From assembly GCA_002309955.1 (NCBI GenBank), contig DBXQ01000046.1, forward strand, positions 3,333 through 18,911: a stretch of 15,579 nucleotides of DNA, written 5' to 3'. Under the pieces are notes generated by a model. The model was not told the DNA's origin. It saw only the letters and a program-made list of their open reading frames with translations, and made no database searches. This DNA comes from Bacteroidales bacterium UBA1208 (GTDB lineage: Bacteria > Bacteroidota > Bacteroidia > Bacteroidales > P3). How positions within the stretch are numbered: the stretch's first letter is position 1; each line of letters starts with the position of its first letter. Positions 7,107 through 13,906 of the stretch are shown piece by piece. Made by a program: the position numbers and the translations under genes.

Positions 7107-8032
7107 TACTCGCCCCCATGCAGGGATTAACCGAACTGATGTTCCGGAAAGTATATCACCAATGCTTTCCCGGAGCCCTTGATGCTTCCATCTCCCCTTT
7201 CCTTTCGCTCACCCACGGCAATCTTGCCGATGCATGGAAGAAAATCGACGACGTACTGCCTGAAGCTAACCGCGACTCGTTACCTGTCGTTCCCCAGATT
7301 CTCGGCAAGGAACCTGTCGAATTTGTCGACCTTGCCAATCGGCTCCACGATATCGGCTACAACGAAATCAACTGGAACATTGGCTGCCCCATGCGCCGTG
7401 TCACAGCCAAACACCGTGGCAGCGGCATACTCCCCTACCCCGACGAAGTACGCAGCCTCCTCGACTACATCATCCCGCGCCTGAAGCCCGTCCTCAGTGT
7501 CAAAATGCGGTTAGGTCTGCACAACCCCGATGAAATATTCCAACTCATTCCCATCCTCAACGACTACCCTTTGCTCAATGTCACCATCCATCCCCGTACA
7601 GGCAAACAGCAATATTCCGGCCAAGTAGACCTTGACACCTTTGAACAGGCATTGCCCCTGCTCCGACACAAGGTCATCTACAACGGCGACCTCTGCACAA
7701 CGGCCGACTACCGTCGCATCCACCAACGTTTCCCCAAAATAGAAGACTTCATGATTGGCCGGGGAATCCTTTTCGACCCTCTCCTGCCTCTTCGAATCAA
7801 AGACAACCACCCCGACGACCTCCAAGCCACCCTTCGTTTTGTCCTTGCCCTGAACGAAGCCATCGGCCAACTCCCCATCCGCGATGAAAGCCGTATGCGC
7901 AAAACAAAAGAATACTGGTGCCTTGTCCGTCGCAGCCTACCCATTACCGAGCAGCAATCACTCACCGTGCTCCGCGCACAAACCCCTGCCGAAACCAACG
8001 CTCGACTTCATGCCATACTCGACTCCATATAA
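7100..8032 (+). CDS. tRNA-dihydrouridine synthase (Dus family)
   Basis: The 310-residue flavoenzyme reduces selected uridines to dihydrouridine in tRNA, using FMN and NADPH. Visible motifs are LAPMQGLTE at the start (FMN binding), NWNIGCPMRRVTAKHRGSGIL (Cys96 as the proton-donating cysteine), SVKMRLG, VTIHPRTGKQQYSG, YNGD and MIGRGILFDP (phosphate binding of FMN). Length and pattern suit DusC-like or short DusB-like enzymes rather than DusA. The target position on tRNA cannot be told from sequence. The ATG at 7100 lies inside the last codons of cvpA, so translation is probably coupled. The function is secure at family level. Confidence 0.93.
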   Translation: MLILAPMQGLTELMFRKVYHQCFPGALDASISPFLSLTHGNLADAWKKIDDVLPEANRDSLPVVPQILGKEPVEFVDLANRLHDIGYNEINWNIGCPMRRVTAKHRGSGILPYPDEVRSLLDYIIPRLKPVLSVKMRLGLHNPDEIFQLIPILNDYPLLNVTIHPRTGKQQYSGQVDLDTFEQALPLLRHKVIYNGDLCTTADYRRIHQRFPKIEDFMIGRGILFDPLLPLRIKDNHPDDLQATLRFVLALNEAIGQLPIRDESRMRKTKEYWCLVRRSLPITEQQSLTVLRAQTPAETNARLHAILDSI

Positions 8033-8105
8033 CCGCAACTCCTCACTGCAAGAAAAAAAACATCGCCTATATAATAAAAAAATATTATTATCGTTACACA
8101 TCATA

Positions 8106-9104
8106 ATGAAACATCGAATCCTTATACTTGCACTCCTTGTGCCACTTTTTGCTGCATTGACCGGATGCAACAACAGCACCCCCACCGACGAGATGTCAAA
8201 CGAAGACATCCTGAAAGTGCTTGACATCAAAATCCACAAACATCCCAAAGACGACAACCTCTATTACGACCGCGCCAAAATCTATCTCGAACTCAATCGA
8301 GTCAACGAAGCCATAGCCGACCTCTCGCGAGCCGTCGCCATCAACGACAAAGAGTTTAAATACCACATGCTCCTTGGCGACGCCTATTTTGCCAATGGCG
8401 ACGTCGAACATAGCTACAAAAGTCTCCAACACGCCCTCGAACTCGAGCCGGAGAGCCAAGAAGCCTATCTCAAACTGGGCGAAATAGCCTATTACAGCCG
8501 CGACTACGACCGCGCCATGGACAATCTTGGCAAAGTCACCGCCAAAGACCCCCAAAACCGTACAGCCCTCTTCATGAAAGGATTCATCTACAAAGAGACT
8601 GGCGACACCACCAATGCCATCATCCTGCTGCGGAAAGTCTGCGACCTGCATCCCGACTATGGTCCCGCCTTCGAAGAACTGGGCATGCTCTATGCCGACC
8701 ACCACGACCCTCTGGCCGTCGAATATCTCAACACCGCCATCCGTATCGACCCCAACAACACTAACGCCCTCTATGGTCTGGCCATGTATTACCAAGACCT
8801 CAACAAGCCTGAACAGGCCGAAGAAATATACAAACAGATTCTCGACATCAACGCCAACCACAAAGAAGCGTGGCACAACCGCGGCTACCTACAGATGTTC
8901 ACCTACGGCGACTATCCCGAAGCCATCGAACACCTCACACGTGCCATACAATGCGACAGCAACTTCATCGAAGCCTGGACCAACCGCGGATGCGCCTACG
9001 AACTGCTTGGCGACAAACAACATGCACGCGAAGACTTTATGGCAGCACTACAGATAGACCACACCTTCCAACCTGCCATCGACGGTCTCAACCGCATCAA
9101 ATGA
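8106..9104 (+). CDS. TPR-repeat lipoprotein
   Basis: The frame is open further upstream, but the ATG at 8106 gives a clear lipoprotein signal (L-T-G-C, Cys21), whereas the upstream extension overlaps dus and is not protein-like. The 332-residue product is almost entirely tetratricopeptide repeats, about eight in a row from residue 35 to the end. Typical helices carry the W/LG/Y/A/P pattern (for example AYLKLGEIAYYSRDYDRAM, ALYGLAMYYQDLNKPEQAEE, AWTNRGCAYELLGDKQHARE). TPR arrays bind protein partners. With a lipid anchor this is probably an assembly or scaffold factor facing the periplasm. The partner is unknown. It lies 73 nt after dus in an AT-rich gap and 29 nt before pyrB, so it appears to be in the same run, though nothing links it functionally to pyrimidine synthesis. 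Confidence 0.88.
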   Translation: MKHRILILALLVPLFAALTGCNNSTPTDEMSNEDILKVLDIKIHKHPKDDNLYYDRAKIYLELNRVNEAIADLSRAVAINDKEFKYHMLLGDAYFANGDVEHSYKSLQHALELEPESQEAYLKLGEIAYYSRDYDRAMDNLGKVTAKDPQNRTALFMKGFIYKETGDTTNAIILLRKVCDLHPDYGPAFEELGMLYADHHDPLAVEYLNTAIRIDPNNTNALYGLAMYYQDLNKPEQAEEIYKQILDINANHKEAWHNRGYLQMFTYGDYPEAIEHLTRAIQCDSNFIEAWTNRGCAYELLGDKQHAREDFMAALQIDHTFQPAIDGLNRIK

Positions 9105-9133
9105 TAATAAACAAACAATCAAAATATACCAAT

Positions 9134-10051
9134 ATGAGCACATTAAAAGGACGCAACCTCATCTCCATCACCGACTTCTCAAAAGAAGAATACATCGAGG
9201 TGCTGGATATTGCCGAAGGTTTCGAACAGAACCCCAAGCAGCGCATTCTTAGCGACAAAGTTATCGCAACACTTTTCTTCGAGCCCTCCACCCGCACAAG
9301 GCTCAGCTTCGAAAGCGCAGCCAACCAACTCGGGGCACGCATCATCGGCTTCAGCGACCCGGGTGGCACCAGCGTACAGAAAGGTGAATCACTCCACGAC
9401 ACCATCGTCATGGTCTCCAGCTATGCCGATCTCATCGTCATGCGCAACCCAAAAGAAGGTTCCTCACGCTATGCCTCCGAAGTGGCCACGGTGCCCGTCA
9501 TCAACGCCGGCGACGGTGCCAACCAACACCCCACCCAATGCATGCTCGACCTCTATTCTATCCGTAAAACCCAAGGCACCCTCGAGAACCTCAACATCGC
9601 ATGCGTCGGCGACCTCAAATATGGCCGCACAGTCCATTCCCTCGTCCAAGCCATGTGCAACTTCAACGCCACCTTCCACTTGGTCTCCCCCACCGAGCTT
9701 AAACTCCCCTCTTCCGTCAAGATGAGCATCAAAGATGCCGGCCTCAAATATTACCAGTACACCGACATCCAGAGTGTGATTCCCATGGCCGACATCATCT
9801 ACATGACCCGTGTACAACGCGAACGCTTCCCTGACCCCCTCGAATACGAGCGTGTTAAAGACAGCTGCATCCTTACCGCTTCCATGCTCGAAGGCTGCAA
9901 ACCCAACATGCGTGTGCTCCATCCCCTGCCCCGCGTCAACGAGATTACCACCGATGTAGACAAAACACCCTACGCCTACTACTTCCGTCAGGCACAAAAC
10001 GGCGTCTATGTCCGTCAGGCACTCATGGCAGCCATCCTCGGAGCCAAATAA
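9134..10051 (+). CDS. pyrB: Aspartate carbamoyltransferase catalytic chain
   Basis: The 305-residue protein condenses carbamoyl phosphate with aspartate, the committed step of UMP synthesis. The carbamoyl-phosphate site FFEPSTRTRLSFE is at 48-60, with Ser52-Thr-Arg-Thr55 in the same numbering as the E. coli enzyme. Other blocks are GGTSVQKGESLHDT (with the catalytic-loop Ser and Lys), DGANQHPTQ, GDLKYGRTVHSL, RVQRERF and HPLPRVNEI. The ATG at 9134 gives the standard start; the frame continues upstream only as a shadow of the TPR gene. pyrI follows 40 nt downstream, so the protein should form the regulated holoenzyme of catalytic trimers and regulatory dimers. Assignment is certain. Confidence 0.98.
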   Translation: MSTLKGRNLISITDFSKEEYIEVLDIAEGFEQNPKQRILSDKVIATLFFEPSTRTRLSFESAANQLGARIIGFSDPGGTSVQKGESLHDTIVMVSSYADLIVMRNPKEGSSRYASEVATVPVINAGDGANQHPTQCMLDLYSIRKTQGTLENLNIACVGDLKYGRTVHSLVQAMCNFNATFHLVSPTELKLPSSVKMSIKDAGLKYYQYTDIQSVIPMADIIYMTRVQRERFPDPLEYERVKDSCILTASMLEGCKPNMRVLHPLPRVNEITTDVDKTPYAYYFRQAQNGVYVRQALMAAILGAK

Positions 10052-10091
10052 CATAAATCACATATCAACATATCATCATAACAACAACATC

Positions 10092-10559
10092 ATGGACACA
10101 AAGAAAGAACTTGTTGTATCCGCCATCGAAAACGGTACAGTCATCGACCATATCCCCACCGAATCCGTCTATCGCGTCATTCGCATCCTCGGCTTGGAAA
10201 ATTACAAAGACGAAGTCCTTATCGGCAATTACCTCCAAAGCGGCAAACTGGGACGCAAAGGCATCATCAAAATCAAAAACAAACACTTCACCAAAGACGA
10301 AGTAAGCAAAGTGGCGCTTGTGGCACCCATGGTTACCATCATCACCATTCAGGACTACAAAGTTATTGAGAAATTCGCCACCGAAATCCCCGACCATGTC
10401 GAGAACTTCGTCAAATGCGCCAACCCCAAGTGTATCACCAACTGCGAAGCCGTCCCCACCAAATTCGATATCGTCGACAAGGAAAACCTCAAACTGCGCT
10501 GCCATTACTGCGAAAAATTCACCACCAAGGAGACCATTCACTTCAATCTGATAAACTAA
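10092..10559 (+). CDS. pyrI: Aspartate carbamoyltransferase regulatory chain
   Basis: The 155-residue chain has the N-terminal allosteric domain (starting ELVVSAIENGTVIDHIP, with the nucleotide-binding segment GKLGRKGIIKIKN) and a C-terminal zinc domain. The zinc ligands are clear: Cys109 and Cys114 in VKCANPKC, then Cys137 and Cys140 in LRCHYCEK; an extra Cys118 lies nearby. The regulatory chain lets CTP (with UTP) inhibit and ATP activate PyrB. The ATG at 10092 is the only start that fits the family. It is co-directional with pyrB, with a 40-nt gap and no terminator. I see no obvious attenuator upstream of pyrB. Confidence 0.98.
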   Translation: MDTKKELVVSAIENGTVIDHIPTESVYRVIRILGLENYKDEVLIGNYLQSGKLGRKGIIKIKNKHFTKDEVSKVALVAPMVTIITIQDYKVIEKFATEIPDHVENFVKCANPKCITNCEAVPTKFDIVDKENLKLRCHYCEKFTTKETIHFNLIN

Positions 10560-10578
10560 TCTTCCATTCGTCATTTTC

Positions 10579-10956
10579 ATGAAAAAATACTATATTGCCC
10601 TCATCGTACTGACCATCGTACTGATACTGGCCGCTTTCTGTACCCTATGGTTCGCACAAGGCGTATTCCAGACCATCATGCCGGTCATACCACTCTACTT
10701 TGCAGTCATCACCGGACTCCAACACTATGTTGTCGTAAAAAGTTTCAACAAAGACCCGCGCACCTTCGTCAAGAACTTCCTCGGGGTCACCGTCGGCTCC
10801 CTCTTTCTCCATCTCGTCATCCTCTGCACCTGGGCATTCACCCACATTCCCCAAGCGCGCACCTTCATCCTTGCCTTCTGCATCTGCTACATCGCCTACC
10901 TCGCCTTCGAGACCCTCGCCCTCATCCTCTACGTCAAAGGCAAACGAAACAAATAG
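10579..10956 (+). CDS. Small four-helix membrane protein of unknown function
   Basis: The 125-residue protein begins 19 nt after pyrI. It has four predicted membrane segments (about 5-27, 33-52, 70-90 and 95-118) with a basic loop between the second and third (KSFNKDPRTFVKNFLG) and a basic C-terminus (KGKRNK), which suggests both ends are cytoplasmic. I do not recognise a domain with confidence. The layout recalls small ATP-synthase-I-like or other Bacteroidetes-restricted membrane proteins, but this is only a resemblance. Spacing puts it in the pyrBI transcription unit, and it is the last gene before a strong terminator. Coding potential is good: normal start, no overlap with a better frame. 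Confidence 0.75.
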   Translation: MKKYYIALIVLTIVLILAAFCTLWFAQGVFQTIMPVIPLYFAVITGLQHYVVVKSFNKDPRTFVKNFLGVTVGSLFLHLVILCTWAFTHIPQARTFILAFCICYIAYLAFETLALILYVKGKRNK

Positions 10957-10971
10957 ACACACATTCTTAAT

Positions 10972-11008
10972 AAAAAACACCCGCACCTCTTCGATGCGGG
11001 TGTTTTTT
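10972..11008. terminator. Strong bidirectional terminator between convergent genes
   Basis: A perfect 14-bp inverted repeat (10972-10985 with 10995-11008) and a 9-nt loop. The left arm starts with six As and the right arm ends in a run of eight Ts, so it works for both strands. It lies 15 nt after the membrane-protein gene and 40 nt beyond the stop of the minus-strand LRR gene. Confidence 0.93.
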
Positions 11009-11048
11009 TTGGAAAGCAGGGAATTGACTTCGTAGTGCAATCTGTTGC

Positions 11049-13406
11049 TTACCTCACCACCACACGCTGGGCGGTGCCGTCGCCTACCTGCACAAGGTAG
11101 ACCCCGGCAGCCATCATGCGGAAACGCTGAATCTCGGCAACGCTTTGATTGGTGCTGAGCAATCGGCCTACCACATCGAAGATGCGCACCCGCTGTCCTG
11201 TGGCTCCTTGAACGGTGATGACATTACCCTCAGTAGTTATCGTGGCACCTGTGGCCTCCACTTCCGTCACACCCACCTCGTCGGCAGCAAATATAGCCGT
11301 CAATGTTATATCCTCACGCACCAGAATGTGACGCGGGTTCTCTGTATTGCTGTCACTCCATTGCACAAAATGGTAGCCTGTGTTGGGTGTAGCAACTATA
11401 GTAGCGGTTGGTTCCGCACAGGTAGGCTGTGTGACTACTGATGCCGTTCCCATCGTCACGTCAATCGACGACACACTCACTGTAGCATCAAGTACCTCGA
11501 CAAAGTTGTTAAAGTTACTCCAACGTGCCGTGTATGAAGCAGTACTCCCACATGGAATATATACTGGGATAGAGTCTGGGACGTTGTAAAAAGCGTTGGA
11601 ACCAGTCCTGGGGGCGACCGTTGGCTTTGCGGTGATGCTTGTCAGCCCTGTGCAACCATTAAAGGCTCCGGCTCCTATCGAATCCACAGAATTACCAATA
11701 ACCAAAGATTCTAAGCTGTCACAAGAATTGAATGCTCCTTCACCAACATATTCTACCGAATCTGGTATTATAAGGATTCTTACTCCCCTTGAAGACTCAA
11801 ATGCATAATCAGGTATTGTTTTAACATTATTACCTATATTAATTGCATTAACGCCACAATTAGCAAATGGGCAGCAGTGTCTATGCGTATTAGTATCATA
11901 ACCCATATAGGTACAGCTATCGGCATTGAAGTTTACGGTTGCAAGGTTACTACAACCATAGAACGCATAGTCTCCGATACTTTTGATTCTTCTGGGGATA
12001 GTAATCGAAGTGAGGCTTGTACAGTTAATAAACGACAGAATGCCTATCGATTCCACCGAATCTGGGAACGTGATCGACTGAAGTCTCGAACAGCTACCGA
12101 ATCCGCCATCAGGAATCATCTTGACATGGCTGCCTATGTTTACTGTACTGACATTACAATTACCAAACGCCGAATACACACTATAATTTCCACTGTACCC
12201 CATATCCGTGCAGCTGTCGGCATTAAAGTTTACGGTTGCAAGATTGCTACAATTATAGAATGCTTGGCGACCAATGCTTTTGATTCTTCTGGGGATAGTA
12301 ATCGAAGTAAGATCTGAGCATCCCCAAAACGATTGGTTCCCTATCGATTCCACCGAATCAGGAATAGTGATGGTCTGTAGATTCGTACAACCGCAGAATC
12401 CCCCATCTGGAATCATCTTGACATGGTTACCGATGTTTACTGTGCTTACATTACATTCACCAAACACATAGTATGTAATATTATTATCGCTATCATACCC
12501 CATATTGGTGCAGCTGTCGGCATTAAAGTTTACGGTTATTAGGTTACTACAACCATAGAACGCGTTGAAACCAATACTTTTAATTCTTCTGTGAATAGTA
12601 ATTGAGGTAAGCCCAGTACAATCAAGAAACGATAGGTTACCTATCGACTCCACCGAATCAGGAATCGTAATAGACTGTAAGTTTGTACAACCACTGAACC
12701 CACCATCTGGAATCATCTTGACATGGCTGCCTATGTTTACGGTAGTGACACTACTCCCAAACACAAAGAACACATAATTACTATCGCTAACGTATCCCAT
12801 GTTTGTGCAGCTGTCGGCATTAAAGTTTACGGTTGTTAGTTTAGTACAACCCCAGAAGGCATTGTTTCCAATACTTTTAATATTTCTCGGTATCGTAATC
12901 GAAGTGACACCTGTACATCCGTAAAAAGCATGTTCTGGAATTATTTTCACATTCTGACCTATATTGATGGTCGTAATATTTGTATCTCCATTGAATGGTG
13001 ATCTCCCAAAAGTTGTACAACTATCAGCATTATAATTCACAGTAGACAAACCAGTACAATTATGGAAAGCGTATGAGTATATTGAGGTGATGGTGTTGGG
13101 GATAGTGACAGAAGAGAGACTGTTGCATTCAAAAAATGCCGCAGAATCGATACTTACAACAGTATATGTAATTCCCCCGTATGTGACGGATGAAGGAATG
13201 GTCAAGGCTCCTGAAGGTTCGGTAAAACTATTCCAACCGTTCCAAGGATCATTACTATTCGGGAATGTCACACTCACTGTAGTTGATGATAAGATATCGT
13301 AATACAGTGTCTGCCCAGTTGGTGCCACAGCACTAAAGTTGTAGGCATGGGCGGTGGTAAGAGCTGCAAGGAGCAGAAGCACGAGAGATAGTAGTCTTTT
13401 TCTCAT
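11049..13406 (-). CDS. BspA-like leucine-rich-repeat surface or secreted protein with a sorting-type C-terminal domain
   Basis: I chose the ATG at 13406, which gives a clean signal peptide (basic RKR, Leu-rich core, cleavage after A-H-A, residue 21); an in-frame ATG at 13457 would bury it. The 785-residue protein has LRR_5/BspA-type repeats from about 70 to 590 (ITIPDSVESIGN, FYGCSNL, TVNIG patterns). Then come a typical module (PVYIPCGSTASYTARW), an InlB-B/MYG-like repeat (NTGYHFVQWSD) and a C-terminal domain at about 711-785 ending VYLVQVGDGTAQRVVVR, as in T9SS type A sorting tails. BspA-like proteins bind host matrix or other bacteria; adhesion here is inferred. Four long repeats of about 297-300 bp lie in the gene, and its middle is much richer in A+T than its ends. 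A promoter lies about 300 nt upstream and the bidirectional terminator is downstream. Confidence 0.92.
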   Translation of the reverse strand: MRKRLLSLVLLLLAALTTAHAYNFSAVAPTGQTLYYDILSSTTVSVTFPNSNDPWNGWNSFTEPSGALTIPSSVTYGGITYTVVSIDSAAFFECNSLSSVTIPNTITSIYSYAFHNCTGLSTVNYNADSCTTFGRSPFNGDTNITTINIGQNVKIIPEHAFYGCTGVTSITIPRNIKSIGNNAFWGCTKLTTVNFNADSCTNMGYVSDSNYVFFVFGSSVTTVNIGSHVKMIPDGGFSGCTNLQSITIPDSVESIGNLSFLDCTGLTSITIHRRIKSIGFNAFYGCSNLITVNFNADSCTNMGYDSDNNITYYVFGECNVSTVNIGNHVKMIPDGGFCGCTNLQTITIPDSVESIGNQSFWGCSDLTSITIPRRIKSIGRQAFYNCSNLATVNFNADSCTDMGYSGNYSVYSAFGNCNVSTVNIGSHVKMIPDGGFGSCSRLQSITFPDSVESIGILSFINCTSLTSITIPRRIKSIGDYAFYGCSNLATVNFNADSCTYMGYDTNTHRHCCPFANCGVNAINIGNNVKTIPDYAFESSRGVRILIIPDSVEYVGEGAFNSCDSLESLVIGNSVDSIGAGAFNGCTGLTSITAKPTVAPRTGSNAFYNVPDSIPVYIPCGSTASYTARWSNFNNFVEVLDATVSVSSIDVTMGTASVVTQPTCAEPTATIVATPNTGYHFVQWSDSNTENPRHILVREDITLTAIFAADEVGVTEVEATGATITTEGNVITVQGATGQRVRIFDVVGRLLSTNQSVAEIQRFRMMAAGVYLVQVGDGTAQRVVVR
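11905..12900 (-). repeat. Higher-order tandem repeat of about 297-300 bp in the LRR gene
   Basis: A 30-nt sequence recurs exactly at 12208-12237, 12508-12537 and 12805-12834, with a near copy from about 11911. Another 32-nt stretch at 11980-12011 recurs exactly at 12277-12308, and 24 nt at 12403-12426 recur at 12703-12726. Spacings are 297, 300 and 297 bp, all multiples of three. Each unit encodes about four LRRs, with HVKMIPDGGF and NFNADSCT as its hallmarks. A more divergent shorter unit (210 bp) precedes it towards the gene start. Confidence 0.92.
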
Positions 13407-13715
13407 ATTGGATGTCGTTTTGTTTGTGTCGTGGCTCGGAGACACGGATTTGCACAATACAAGAAAGTGGAGCCATCCATGATTACCCTATTTTCATTAG
13501 TAGGGCTTCGACTCCCCTTGGTATAAAATATGGTTCAGTGAATTGCTCCACTGCGGGATGTATCATGTGGTATGAATACAATCCACCAGGAGCATTCATC
13601 TTCCCAATATTCCTCGTACTTATCTGTGAAGTGTCGAAGTTCACCAATGTAGGAATAGAGCGAAAATGCGCTTTCTCAATCTATTGCAGACAATGCTTCT
13701 CGTTGCCTGCAAGTG
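13407..13715 (-). promoter_or_regulatory. Long untranslated leader of the LRR gene (no certain gene)
   Basis: If the promoter at 13716-13748 is right, about 300 nt are transcribed before the LRR start codon. On the minus strand this stretch has an open frame at 13680-13483 (65 codons, with the first ATG at 13599, giving 38 residues). Its translation looks fairly protein-like (MNAPGGLYSYHMIHP) but I do not recognise it. A plus-strand frame of 114 codons at 13412-13756 overlaps and is probably chance. The stretch may be a regulatory leader, a short upstream ORF or a gene remnant. Confidence 0.4.
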
Positions 13716-13748
13716 CAAATATACATAAAAATCTTGAATTACATGAAA
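13716..13748 (-). promoter_or_regulatory. Bacteroidetes-type promoter for the LRR gene
   Basis: On the minus strand TATATTTG at 13723-13716 matches TAnnTTTG perfectly and is extended to GTATATTTGCA, as in the other promoters of this window. A weak -33 element (TTTC) lies 21 nt upstream. Between here and the terminator at 13857 (about 110 bases) I see nothing further that I can support. Confidence 0.55.
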
Positions 13749-13856
13749 ATATATGAATAGCTGTGTCTTACGGCTGCCGTCTTTTCTTCAAGGGGGCAAG
13801 GGTACATATCTTACTGACAGCAAACGAGGCCTTCACACATCATATCCCAACAAAAA

Positions 13857-13885
13857 GAGAGGATGCCATGTTGTGGCATCCTCTC
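13857..13885. terminator. Bidirectional hairpin terminator downstream of the PCMD-like gene
   Basis: A perfect 12-bp stem (13857-13868 with 13874-13885) and a 5-nt loop. On the minus strand it lies 21 nt past the stop at 13907 and is followed by TTTTTGTT, so it ends that gene. On the plus strand it is followed by CTTTTATTTT. Confidence 0.88.
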
Positions 13886-13906
13886 CTTTTATTTTATAGT
13901 TAAGCG

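Noticed and set aside
7884..8105. Upstream extension of the TPR lipoprotein frame
   Set aside because: It overlaps the dihydrouridine synthase gene, and the ATG at 8106 gives a proper lipoprotein signal.
9464..10054. Minus-strand frames opposite pyrB and pyrI (9464-10054 and 10065-10580)
   Set aside because: They are shadows of two certain genes; Val/Gly/Asp/Phe-rich translations.
11905..12900. The 300-bp periodic repeats as a CRISPR array
   Set aside because: The repeats are in frame inside an LRR protein, the period is far too long, and there are no cas genes.
13412..13756. Plus-strand open frame of 114 codons in the gap upstream of the LRR gene
   Set aside because: No promoter in front of it, a start opposite the LRR leader, and no recognisable domain. 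Kept only as part of the leader description.
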